A stretch of DNA of 64,000 nt from Haematococcus lacustris (taxonomy: Eukaryota > Chlorophyta > Chlorophyceae > Chlamydomonadales > Haematococcaceae). Below are positions 53,440 to 63,426 of this stretch, piece after piece. The stretch spans positions 8,357,568 to 8,421,567 of the forward strand of contig JASKMD010000007.1 in NCBI GenBank assembly GCA_030144725.1, written 5' to 3'. The notes below the pieces were generated by a model. It did not search any database and was not told the origin of the DNA. It was given only the letters and a program-made list of their open reading frames with translations. Made by a program: the position numbers and the translations under genes. Each line of letters starts with the position of its first letter. The first letter of the stretch is position 1.

Positions 53440-54033
53440 CCTTTTATGTGTTGATAGGGCTGGGCGGACAGGTTCAGCACAACCGCTGCCTGGTGTTGAT
53501 GGGGCTGGGCGGACAGGTGCGGCACCACCGCTGCCCTGTGCTGATGGGGCTGGGCGGACAGGTGATGGCTGCCAGTTGGAAATGAGATGATGCAAAGAGG
53601 GGAGAGCTCTGTTATCTGGTGTGCGCAACACTCTGAAGTGCCGGTCAGCTTCTACCACCATCGCGACTTCACGCACACGCAGAGAGGAGGAGAGACGGGG
53701 TGTGATGAGGGGCAGCAACTCTGCTGCTGTGGCTGCGGCATCCTCACCCATGAGAAGTTCTAGTACGCTGCTGGGCGTGTAGTGTTGCATGAACCCTTTG
53801 TTGAGGTCCACGACAACAATGGTGATCCCCAATAGCATGACAATCCAAATGACCCCGATCTGATCCAGCCAGGCCGCTGGATCGGCGAATTGCTGACCCC
53901 ACTGTGCAGAGCTCACAGGGTCAGGCCAGCGGCATGAGAACATGGGCGACTCAATGGGTAGGAAAGTCTGCTCGATGCTTTGCAAAAGCCTTAGTGCCAG
54001 CTGGCTTCTGCCGCAGCTCAGCCAGGTCCACAA
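53440..54033 (-). CDS. hAT1 upstream exon of unknown function
   Basis: Open frame with WLDQIGVIWIVMLLGITIVV, FMQHYTPSSVLELLMGEDAA and REVAMVVEADRHFRVL. It ends in a three-fold 15-residue PVRPAPS repeat just before a donor (AAAAG/GTACGT). Probably part of the same protein or a second hAT1 gene; no domain recognised. Confidence 0.4.
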
Positions 54034-54112
54034 GTTTTAACACACCATGAACCATGAGTTCACGCACAAAACTCGCTCCCTGCAAAATGCAAACCGGCAC
54101 CAGTTGCATTAG

Positions 54113-55376
54113 TCAAACATGATCCCCTAACCATGCATGGTTACGTGAGCAAGCACACACAACATGCATATGCATGGCCCCACACCTGTAGTGCTGAGCC
54201 AGATAACTCCAATCCATGCCACAAAGACTCAAGTCCACAACGGCCCTGCCCAGCGTTGTCATACGGTACAAGCCCGAAAGAGAGCAACTGGGCCAGCACG
54301 CTCTGTTGGGAAGGGGTAGAAAAGGAAGGCATTTGAGCAGCAGAAGCAAACAAGGATGCCCAACTCTTGGCCGCAGCAGTCCCCATGCCACCGTTGTTGC
54401 TGCCTCCCGAGGGAGAGATTTGTGCCCACTGCCCCAGCCCCACACCCTGCCCTCCTGCCCCCCCCCCCACCACCACCCCTGCTGTTGCTGCTGCTGTTGT
54501 TGCCCGGCGCTGGGCCAAGTGGCTGAGAGCGAGAGGGGGATGGTGCCCACTGCCCCAGCCCCACACCCTGCCCTCCTGCCCCCCCCCCCCCCACCACCCC
54601 TGCTGTTGCTGCTGCTGTTGTTGCCCGGCGCTGGGCCAAGTGGCTGAGAGCGAGAGGGGGATGGTGCCCACTGCCCCAGCCCCACACCCTGCCCTCCTGC
54701 CCCCCCCCCCCCACCACCCCTGCTGTTGCTGCTGCTGTTGTTGCCCGGCGCTGGGCCAAGTGGCTGAGAGCGAGAGGGGGATGGTGCCCACTGCCCCAGC
54801 CCCACACCCTGCCCTCCTGCCCCCCCCCCCCCCCACCACCCCTGCTGTTGCTGCTGCTGTTGTTGCCCGGCGCTGGGCCAAGTGGCTGAGAGCGAGTGGG
54901 GGATGGTGCCCACTGCCCCAGCCCCACACCCTGCCCTCCTGCCCCCTCCCCACCACCACCCCTGCTGCTGCTGCTGCTGCTGTTGTTGCCGGTGAGTGTG
55001 GGCAAATGCTAGCCTCCACCCTCAACCGTTGCACACACTTGTAGTGGGCCACAAGGGGGAGGCGCATTGCCTCACACCCAACTCGGAGTGTGTTGTCCAC
55101 AAGGGTGGCTGGCCCTAGGGCATCACCACGCGCTGGGCCGCTGAGTTTAGAAGCATCACGTACTTCCCAGATGGCGTCTGTCCCCTCCACATTAGGTGCC
55201 ACGCATAAAGCTGTCCATGCTTGCCATCTGCCTATCACGCATGGTGCAGTCGACACCGTGCAAAGAACGCATCGGTCCAACTTCACCACAATGCCCTCAA
55301 GCAGCACGGACCGGCCTTTAAGAGGATGTGGGAACGTAGGCATGCACCTGCAGAGCACACACAGCATGTGATGCAT
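54113..55376 (-). CDS. hAT1 5' exon with expanded minisatellite
   Basis: A non-repetitive start (SVLLEGIVVKLDRCVLCTVS, GPATLVDNTLRVGCEAMRLP) runs into the Gln/Ser/Gly-rich minisatellite (54422-54990). After it the frame reads QVWGHAYACCVCLLT to the stop. The 55010-55330 part looks like protein. Whether the minisatellite is translated or intronic is unclear. Confidence 0.35.
54422..54990. repeat. 120-122-bp minisatellite within hAT1
   Basis: About five units start at 54423, 54544, 54665, 54785 and 54907 with tgcccactgccccagcccca. Unit lengths differ only in a C-run (about 10-14 C) and a TGC repeat, so each unit is in a different frame phase. Confidence 0.93.
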
Positions 55377-56082
55377 GGGATGTATTGTTGGGCAACGACA
55401 TCATCAATGGCATTGCAGTCTGCGGTTATAACTATGCTGTAATCGCCTGCAATTTTACCTTTAGATGAAATCACGGCAGCGAGTTGCTATGAGCACTGTC
55501 AGCACACCACACAAGTTCCAGGCCTACTGGTTACACATGTGCCATGTGACACCTCGTAGTGTGTGACATGATATGAATCCCTGCCATTGTTCACTCACTG
55601 AAAGCATTGTGGTGCAGCTTAACCCATCGCGTACCTTATGCTAAAGTGGAGCTAACTGTGTAGTTTCAATCCAGAACTCGCCCAGGCTGGACCGGGGGCC
55701 GGGTTTGCAGCAGCCCTGCATGGTCGCGGTCGGGGCCACGGTTAGTTAAGCTCAAGCGCTCAATTCTGCAGCTACGCATCGGAACAAAAGCGGAATGTTC
55801 TTACTGACAGCTAACCCAGCAAGACGGCCGACGACATGTGTTCGGCAAAAGGTCACAACTCGAGCACGGGGCTACGTGGGGCTCACCACAGCACCTCTAA
55901 ACTTCCAGCTATGACCCAAACAAGCTTTGCTTCGAGGGGTCCACTTTGGCGGGCGCAAGGAATAATCAAGGGACAGCCCTGACTAGACTTATGCAGCAAG
56001 CGGGTGCAAAAATCGCGGCACGAGGTGGCCTGGTTGGCCCATGCTGGCCCATTCGAACTTTTTCTCACGGGTGTCACAGCAG
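55340..56082. repeat. hAT1 right subterminal inverted repeat
   Basis: Counterpart of 49208-49945 in opposite orientation. Confidence 0.82.
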
Positions 56083-57170
56083 ACCGCGTCACGCCGCTTG
56101 GTATCCTGGTAGGCCTTCATGCGCTTCTGCGCTCGGGCTAGGCATTGCCTGGCCTGCTCCACCGCCTGCCTCGCATTGGCCACGAACTCGTGTGCCTGCG
56201 GCACTCTCTGGGGCAGGTCCAGCAGCTCAGCCACTCGCGGATGGTAGCCGTAGTTTAGGTAGAAGGGCGTGCAACGGGTGGACTCCTGCTTGGCATTGTT
56301 GATGGCGAACTCGACGAGGGGTAAGTGTTCTGCCCAGTCCTTCTGATCGGGCCTGATGTAATGCCTTAGCATCTCCTCTATCACCCGGTTCATGCGTTCC
56401 GTCTGACCATCCGTCTGGGGGTGGTAAGCACTCGACAGGTCCAGGTCCACCTGGAGCAGCGCCGCCAGCTCAAGAAAGAACTTGTTGTTATTCAGGTTAG
56501 GTCCCCTGTCGCTAACAATGCTGTCAGGCCAGCCATGTAGTCGAAACACATTGTCGACAAAGAGCTTGGCATATTGTACCGCCGTCATGCGCTCCCAGGT
56601 CCTGGCCAAGTGCACCATCTTGGTCAGCCGGTCCACTATCACCAAGATTGAATCATGCTTGGCTGGTCCACTTGCAGGGAGCTTCACAATGAGGTCAAGC
56701 GACACGGAGCCCCAAGGCCTCAAGGGGATGGGCAGTGGCTGTAGCTTGCCGGCGAGCTTCTGGGCGCTGGACTTGTTTAGTTGGCACGAGTGGCAGGTGC
56801 GCACGTAGTGCTGGACAGCCTCTGACACACCGTGCCAGTCGAAATAGCGTGTCACTTGCTCCAGGGTCTTCGTCATGCCCAAGTGACCCGCAGACTTCAT
56901 TTTCAGGCATCGTGCATGGTGTGTATCACTCTCCTCCTCAGCTTCTCATCATTAGGCACCACCACCTGACCACGCTCTGTTAGCCACAGCCCCTCCAACC
57001 AGTGTAGCTTTGAGGTAAAGGCAGCCTTGTCAAACCGCTTGTCCGCCCCGTAGGCCTGCTTGACTGCTTGCAGCAACGTTGTGGGGTCTGACCCGTCACC
57101 GGCCTCTTGTTGCTCTGTGTCCTGCCGCAGGGTTTCCCCCCCACCTGGCTGCAGCCCTCTAAGCATGCCT
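56083..57170 (-). pseudogene. gypsy A integrase
   Basis: The minus strand reads an integrase zinc domain (RRVIHTMHDA, then after a one-base frame change KMKSAGHLGMTKTLEQ, CHSCQLNK). It continues through the core (SLDLIVKLPA, IVSDRGPNLN, DGQTERMNRVIEEM; all three acidic residues present) and the linker helix (ARQAVEQARQCLARAQKRMK) to KRRDAV, where hAT1 begins. It continues at 49207. The frameshift at about 56905 shows it was already dying. Confidence 0.88.
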
Positions 57171-57184
57171 GCCACAGAGAGCTG

Positions 57185-57859
57185 CCCGGTGGAGTGGCTG
57201 AGCTGCTGGACCTGTCCCAGAGAGTGCCGCAGGCGCACGAGTTCGTGGCCAATGCGAGGCAGGCGGTGGAGCAGGCCAGGCAATGCCTAGCCCGAGCGCA
57301 GAAGCGCATGAAGGCCTACCAGGATACCAAGCGGCGTGACGCGGTGTTTGAACCTGGCGACATGGTGTTGTTGAGCACACAAAACATGAGGGGCAGAGTG
57401 GGCCAGCCTGGTGCCAGAAAGCTGAAGCCACGCTATGTCGGCCCTTTCCGAGTGGAGTACATGGTGGGCAGAGCAGCAGTGAAGCTGGACCTGCCTGAGG
57501 AGTGGTCCCGGATCCACAATGTGTTTCATGTGTCCCTTGTGAAGCCTTACAGGACCTACGATGCCTCTGACCAGGTGCCTGGGCACGCAGGCCCACCCCC
57601 ACTGCAATGGCTAGATGGAGAGCCAGAGTACAAGGTGGAGAAGGTGGTGGATCACCGGCTAGCCAAGAGCCAAGGCAAGCGGGGTGGCAAGCCCAAGAAG
57701 AGACAGTTGGTGTTCTTGGTCAAGTGGCAGGGCCATGGGGACGAGCACAACACGTGGGAGTCCAGGTCACAGCTGGTGGGATGCCAGGAGTTGTTGACTG
57801 CGTATCTACAAAAGCTCGGTTTGGAGTCTGATATGGTCGAGGCTGAGGCGGTGGGCTGA
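57185..57859 (+). pseudogene. inverted copy of gypsy A integrase C-terminus and chromodomain
   Basis: The plus strand is open through VAELLDLSQRVPQAHEFVAN, FEPGDMVLLSTQNMRGRVGQ, GPFRVEYMVGRAAV and the chromodomain (LVFLVKWQGHGDEHNTWESR) to LQKLGLESDMVEAEAVG and a stop. It preserves the uninterrupted form of the sites hit by hAT1 (57333-57345), Dualen (57800-57810) and hAT2 (57822-57832). It meets the minus-strand copy head to head near 57175. Confidence 0.9.
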
Positions 57860-57986
57860 TGTGAGGAGGCCATGAAAGGAACTCGGACACCTAGCGCTAG
57901 TGTGGGCGCGAGTGACGGCACAATGTGCCTGAGCGGGGCAACACCACGGTGGTCAGCTGAGTGCAGCTGAGCCAGGTGGGGGGGAA

Positions 57987-58493
57987 TGTTACGTGACCAT
58001 GCTCAGTAAAGTAGCATGCGGATCTGAGATCTCTACTCCCATGTGAGAAAGTGTTAGTGGTGAGGTGTTCTGAGGCTGGGTCCGATGACCAGGTAGATGG
58101 ACTACGCCCTGATCTACGATGGATACCTCAGAACACTATAGCCGCTAACGCAACATACCTCCCCTCCCCACCTTCACTCATTCACTCCCATGTTCACTCC
58201 CCCACCCCCTTCCCAGCAGTAGTCATCAAGTATCTGAAGGCAAGTAATGAGTTGCTTGCTTGTAAGAGGTCCCTCCACTGGTGGCCGCACCCACACTATA
58301 GCAGCGTGCTCCTGCTGTTTGCCTCCTGTTGCCAATCCTGCTGCCGATACCTGCAGCTGTTGCTAGTCTTGTTGCCGTTGTATTGGTCATGATGTGTTAT
58401 TTGCCAGGTGAGTGCCACCCCACCCCAACCACCCCACCGCGCCGCTGACATTGCTGCCACCGCCGCTGCCACCGCTGCTGCTGCTGCTGCCAC
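57987..58493 (+). repeat. gypsy A LTR (plus strand, incomplete)
   Basis: Starts TGTTACGTGACCATGCTCAG directly after the polypurine tract GGTGGGGGGGAA (57975-57986). Runs into a GCT/GCC microsatellite where it meets an inverted LTR fragment. Confidence 0.82.
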
Positions 58494-58787
58494 CAGTGGA
58501 GGGACCCCCTATAAGCAAGCAACTCATTACTTGCCTTCAGATACTTGATGACTGCTGCTGGGAAGGGGGTGGGGGAGTGAACATGGGAGTGAATGAGTGA
58601 AGGTGGGGAGGGGAGGTATGTTGCGTTAGTGGCTGTAGTGTTCTGAGGTATCCATCGTAGATCAGGGCGTAGTCCATCTACCTGGGAATCGGACCCAGCC
58701 TCAGAACACCTCACCACTAACACTTTCTCACATGGGAGTAGAGATCTCAGATCCGCATGCTACTTTACTGAGCATGGTCACGTAACA
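58494..58787 (-). repeat. inverted gypsy A LTR fragment
   Basis: The minus strand starts TGTTACGTGACCATG at 58787 and matches the first about 290 bp of the LTR. It is tail-to-tail with 57987-58493, giving a large imperfect inverted repeat. Confidence 0.85.
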
Positions 58788-59200
58788 AGGTAGGTGGGGA
58801 AGGCGGTAGGTGGAAGGTAGGGAGGCGGGAGGCTCAAGCGGGTTGGGCTGGGAGGGGGTGGGGGCATGGGCGGGCGTGAGGGTGTGAAGGCGTGAGTAAG
58901 GGTGGGGGCGGGGGAGGGAGCGGGGGCGGGGGCGGGGGAGGATTAATTGTGTCGATGAATTGGAAGGGGGTGGTTGTATAGGGGAAAGGGACGGGGAGGG
59001 GAAGTGCCCATCAGACCTGCAACCAAGGGGCGTGCTGGCGAGGTAGGGAGTTCAGGCTGGGCACTGTGTCACACAGGCAAATTAGTGCGGATATTCGTCA
59101 TCCTAGGGGGGTAGATTTTTGATGCGGTTCGCCTCGGATTGTCCTTGCGACTCCAACGCCACTTGACGCTTGTTGAAATTCTGAGTATGTGAGCAGTTGG
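58788..59200. other. G-rich low-complexity DNA and partial C-rich family copy
   Basis: gggcggggg tracts, then a block (58970-59070) shared with 9440-9540 in opposite orientation. No gene seen. Confidence 0.6.
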
Positions 59201-59205
59201 AGTGT

Positions 59206-59310
59206 AGGTACCTACAGTACTGTAGATGTCTACAGTACTGTAGATGTCTACAGTACTGTAGGTGTCTACAGTACTGTAGACGTCTACAGTACTGTAGGTC
59301 AGATTTGACA
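59206..59310. repeat. palindromic 18-bp array (CTACAGTACTGTAG), cluster 1
   Basis: Six units of a perfect 14-bp palindrome spaced by 4 bp (atgt, gtgt or acgt). Confidence 0.96.
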
Positions 59311-60020
59311 AGGTCTCTTGTAAATATGGTACCATGCTGTTCTCCACATTCAAACCACCATTTGCTACCGCGATTGCACCGTCAGCTTCTGCGTGCTATA
59401 AATAGTGAGAGGCGTCGAAGCGTAGGCCCGCAAGCTCGATATGGATATTTGTGCCGAAAGTTGTGTCCACGCAATAAGGTCGCCATAGGGAGCTACATAC
59501 ATACGTGTAAGGTCTAAGGCCGGGGCCCGTCTCTATCGCAAGCTAGGTCCGTTCTGTCGGTTGTACTAGGTACCTCGGCTTGCAAGCTCCCGCAAAGCTG
59601 TGGATGTTGATGATGCCCCGCAATCACAACAACCTCGTGCACCGCACCCTCCCGTGTAATATCGAGTGCGGCAGAGATTGCCCCCAAAGTTGTTTGCGGT
59701 TGGCCCTCAACCATCCATCATTACATCTAACCTCACATCATTACATCATGACTCTTAGCCTACATCATTACATCACCACTTGTGGTCCTGCCAATCACTG
59801 CATGCATGGTATGGGCAAGGGATCTGACTCTTGCAAGGGCTGGTCTCAGGGTCGATACCTAACCCTAGAGGCTGAGTAATGCTGGGCTCGGCAACATAGG
59901 CACGCTTTGTTGTCAGCGCATTTGCATAGCACTGTCGGGATAGCAAACGAGCTTGGGCTACATTGAGTTGATCCTGCATGGGGGTGAAGGGGGCATGGGG
60001 GTTAAGGATGCATGGGGGGA
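59311..60020. other. no gene seen
   Basis: Moderate-GC sequence with cattacatcatta repeats near 59720-59775 and no supported ORF or RNA gene. Confidence 0.45.
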
Positions 60021-60025
60021 AGGCA

Positions 60026-60363
60026 GCTACAGTACTGTAGGGGTCTACAGTACTGTAGACACCTACAGTACTGTAGACATCTACAGTACTGTAGACACCT
60101 ACAGTACTGTAGACACCTACAGTACTGTAGACATCTACAGTACTGTAGACACCTACAGTACTGTAGACACCTACAGTACTGTAGACATCTACAGTACTGT
60201 AGACACATACAGTACTGTAGGTACCTACAGTACTGTAGACACCTACAGTACTGTAGACACCTACAGTACTGTAGACACCTACAGTACTGTAGACACCTAC
60301 AGTACTGTAGACACCCTACAGTACTGTAGACACCTACAGTACTGTAGACACCTACAGTACTGT
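60026..60363. repeat. palindromic 18-bp array (CTACAGTACTGTAG), cluster 2
   Basis: About 19 tandem 18-bp units with four-base spacers acac, acat or gtac. One unit has an extra C near 60315. Confidence 0.97.
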
Positions 60364-60945
60364 AGGCAGCAGCAGCATGGGCAGCAGCAGCAGCAGGGGG
60401 GGGGGGCAGCAGCAGCAGTAGGGGGGCAGCAGCAGCAGCAGTAGGGGGGCAGCAGCAGCAGCAGTAGGGGGGCAGCAGCAGCAGCAGCAGCAGGGGGGCA
60501 GCAGCAGCAGCAGGGGGGCAGCAGCAGCAGCAGCAGTAGGGGGGCAGCAGCAGCAGCAGTAGGGGGGCAGCAGCAGCAGCAGTAGGGGGGCAGCAGCAGC
60601 AGCAGCAGCAGGGGGGCAGCAGCAGCAGCAGGGGGGGGCAGCAGCAGCAGCAGCAGGGGCGCAGCAGCAGCAGCAGTAGGGGGGCAGCAGCAGCAGCAGC
60701 GGGGGGGCAGCAGCAGCAGCAGGGGGGCAGCAGCAGCAGCAGCAGGGGCGCAGCAGCAGCAGCAGTAGGGGGGCAGCAGCAGCAGCAGCGGGGGGGCAGC
60801 AGCAGCAGCAGCAGGGGGGCAGCAGCAGCAGCAGCAGGGGCGCAGCAGCAGCAGCAGCAGGGGGGCAGCAGCAGCAGCAGCGGGGGGGCAGCAGCAGCAG
60901 CAGGGGCGCAGCAGCAGCAGCAGCAGCAGTGGCAGCAGCAGCAGA
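60364..60945. repeat. CAG/G-run compound microsatellite
   Basis: (CAG)3-7 blocks alternate with runs of six to nine G, often gcagtagggggg. Starts directly after the palindrome array. Confidence 0.96.
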
Positions 60946-61019
60946 TATAGTAGGGGCACTGTAGCACCTACCTACCTTTTGGCTGCTTGATGACTGCTGC
61001 TAGGAAGGGGGGGGAGTGG

Positions 61020-61250
61020 AAGAGTGAAGGCGGGGAGGGGGGGTAGATGTGGAAGGCGGGAGGTGGGAGGCAGGGAGGCGGGAGACGGGGAGGCGGGAGG
61101 CAGGGAGGCGGGAGGTGGGGAGGCGGGAGGCTCAACCGGGTTGGGCTGGGCGGGGGTGGGTTGGGTTGGGGGCATGGGTTTGGGTGGGTGGGGGCATGGG
61201 TTGGGGGCATGGGTTGGGGTGGGTGGGGGCATGGGTGGGGGTGGGGGCAG
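61020..61250. repeat. G-rich minisatellites (GGGAGGCGGGAGGC; GGTGGGGGCATGG)
   Basis: Two short tandem families in succession; open frames here are composition artefacts. Confidence 0.8.
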
Positions 61251-61256
61251 GGGAGG

Positions 61257-61372
61257 GAGCGGGGGCGGGGGCGGGGGCGGGGGCGGGGGGCGGGGGCGGG
61301 GGCGGGGGCGGGCGCGGGGGCGGGGGCGGGGGCGGGGGCGGGGGCGGGGGCGGGGGCGGGGGAGGATGAATT
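61257..61372. repeat. GGGGGC hexanucleotide array
   Basis: About 18 units with small slips (ggggggc, gggcgc). Strong G-quadruplex potential. Confidence 0.93.
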
Positions 61373-61960
61373 GGGAGGGGGTGGTTGTGTAGGGGAAAGG
61401 GAAGTGGAAGGGAGGTGCCCACTAGACCTGCAACCAAGGGGCGTGCACGTGCGGTAGGGTGACCAGGCTGGGCACTGTGTTAGCTATCACCGTGGCCTTA
61501 CCTTTGTGGTCCTCCTGGCCTCCTACCTGCTCACACCAGGCAACATATCCCATGCGCCAGTGGGGTGGGACTGCGGTGGGGAGTGTAGGGTGTAGGGAAG
61601 GGAAGGTGGGGTGAGGTGGGGGTTGCGATGCCACGTCAATCGAAGGGTGGGAGAGGGGAAGAGGAGGCTTGACAAGTATGTGGAGGGGAGAGGGGAGGGA
61701 GAGGGGGAAGGGAGGGGTGGGAAGAGGGTGGGTGGGGTGGGCTTTCTCCTGGCTGCTGGGATGTCAGGGGAGAGGTGACGGGGAGGGGGGAAGTGGGGGG
61801 TGGGTAGAGGTGGAAGTGGAGGGACGACAAGCTGGGCGTTGGTGGTGGGCGTGGGAAAGGGGAGGAAAAGGGGATGGGGAAGGGTGTGACGATCAATCCT
61901 GCAGCGTGACAAGGGGCATGCTAGCGGTGAAGGTGGGTACAGGGTGCCACATACCTGCAC
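61360..61960. repeat. G-rich dispersed repeat, inverted relative of 9020-9600
   Basis: Reverse-complement match to the unique blocks at 9400-9540 (caaccaaggggcgtgcacgt, gaccaggctgggcactgtgt, catatcccatgcgccagtgg), followed by the purine-rich body. Confidence 0.75.
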
Positions 61961-62281
61961 TCACCTTTTGCTGGGGTGTGGTGTATATGTGTGTGGGAGG
62001 AAGGGGAGGAAGGGGAGGGAAGGGAAGGAGAGGTCCATGGGGAGGGCGAGAGAAGTGGGGAGGGCATCGATAGTCTCAGGTGTAGGCGCACAAGACCTGC
62101 GGCAATGGTGTGACGATTTGTCAACGGAAGCAAACATTGGACATGGGTACTGGATGCACTCACCATTAGAGTAGGGAGATGTAGAGCTGGCAGATGGAGG
62201 GGCAGGTGTAGCAGCCCTCCATTACAACCCACCTTCCTTTGTCCTCACCTCAGTAGGAAGTGCAGTGTGGGAGAGTAGGGT
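61961..62281. other. no gene seen
   Basis: Purine-rich then mixed sequence without supported features. Confidence 0.45.
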
Positions 62282-62816
62282 TGGGCTGGGCTGGGCTGGG
62301 CTGGGCTGGGCTGGGCTGGGCTGGGCTGGGCTGGGCTGGGCTGGGCTGGGCTGGGCTGGGCTGGGCTGGGCTGGGCTGGGCTGGGCTGGGCTGGGCTGGG
62401 CTGGGCTGGGCTGGGCTGGGCTGGGCTGGGCTGGGCTGGGCTGGGCTGGGCTGGGCTGGGCTGGGCTGGGCTGGGCTGGGCTGGGCTGGGCTGGGCTGGG
62501 CTGGGCTGGGCTGGGCTGGGCTGGGCTGGGCTGGGCTGGGCTGGGCTGGGCTGGGCTGGGCTGGGCTGGGCTGGGCTGGGCTGGGCTGGGCTGGGCTGGG
62601 CTGGGCTGGGCTGGGCTGGGCTGGGCTGGGCTGGGCTGGGCTGGGCTGGGCTGGGCTGGGCTGGGCTGGGCTGGGCTGGGCTGGGCTGGGCTGGGCTGGG
62701 CTGGGCTGGGCTGGGCTGGGCTGGGCTGGGCTGGGCTGGGCTGGGCTGGGCTGGGCTGGGCTGGGCTGGGCTGGGCTGGGCTGGGCTGGGCTGGGCTGGG
62801 CTGGGCTGGGCTGGGC
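62282..62816. repeat. GGGCT pentanucleotide satellite
   Basis: About 107 virtually perfect copies of CTGGG/GGGCT. Related by single changes to the GGGGC and GGGTC arrays. Open frames on both strands are artefacts. Confidence 0.98.
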
Positions 62817-62994
62817 AGCAGCAGTAGGGGGGCTGGATACTAAGGGCTATGTTGCGCAATGCTAGCTCCTTCTAAGCTCTTACCTTGATCCTAAGCTCTT
62901 ACCATAGTCCGTCTGGCCTCTTCGCTGCTCACAACACGTTGCACCTGCCTTGCGTTGGTGCATCAATGCTTGCGATTCATTGCGGAGAATCGTT

Positions 62995-63115
62995 GCGAGG
63001 AAACTGGCCGCGAGGCTAGCTGCGATGCTGGCTGCGATGCTGGCTGCGAGGCTGGCTGCGAAACTGGCTGCGAGGCTGGCTGCGAGGAAAACGGCTGCGA
63101 GGCTGGCTGCGAGGT
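62995..63115. repeat. GAGGCTGGCTGC short tandem repeat
   Basis: About nine imperfect 12-15-bp units (gctggctgcgag, gatgctggctgc). Confidence 0.85.
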
Positions 63116-63160
63116 GAGATCCTCGCACCAAGCTGCCTCACAGGTATGCTTCTGCGCTGC

Positions 63161-63362
63161 TGGACCAGCTGTGTGGCCGCGAGGTTGTCTGCCGAGTATG
63201 TGGCTGCGAGTATGGGCTAGATGTGGCTGCGAGTATGGGTAACCTCGTGCGATGCCATCTGTGGACCAGCTGTGTGGCCGCGAGGTTGATTGCCGAGTAT
63301 GTGGCTGCGAGTATGGGCTAGATGCGGCTGCGAGTATGGGTAACCTCGTGCGATGCCATCGC
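63161..63362. repeat. 101-bp tandem duplication
   Basis: tggaccagctgtgtggccgc recurs exactly 101 bp later, with only a few substitutions across the unit; each unit also holds an internal gtggctgcgagtatggg doublet. Confidence 0.9.
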
Positions 63363-63426
63363 TGCAATACCGGCTACACGATGCTGCGACTAAGTGTTGG
63401 ACGGCCTTGAATGCAAGTGATTCAAG

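Larger units (their letters stand above)
49208..56082 (-). mobile_element. hAT1: 6.9-kb hAT transposon
   Basis: Ends TCAGCTGTGACACG (left) and CTGCTGTGACACCCG (right, reverse complement) share GCTGTGACAC and are flanked by an 8-bp duplication (ACCGCGTC). Imperfect inverted repeats extend about 740 bp inward on both sides. Several minus-strand exons encode a hAT-like transposase. Inserted in the gypsy A integrase. Confidence 0.9.

Noticed and set aside
54133..55044. Plus-strand ORFs of up to 225 codons in the hAT1 minisatellite
   Set aside because: C-run and TGC-repeat translations; exon-like sequence in hAT1 is on the minus strand.
60026..60363. CRISPR-like regular array
   Set aside because: Spacers are only four bases and almost invariant, units are palindromic, and the context is eukaryotic; no cas genes.
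60002..60967. Open frames of 160-320 codons (Tyr-Ser-Thr-Val, Leu-Gln-Tyr-Cys, poly-Ala/Leu)
   Set aside because: Produced by the 18-bp palindrome array and CAG microsatellite; no non-repetitive protein sequence.
62245..62865. Open frames of Leu-Gly-Trp-Ala-Gly and Pro-Ser-Pro-Ala-Gln repeats
   Set aside because: Artefact of the GGGCT pentamer array; both strands and several frames are open equally.
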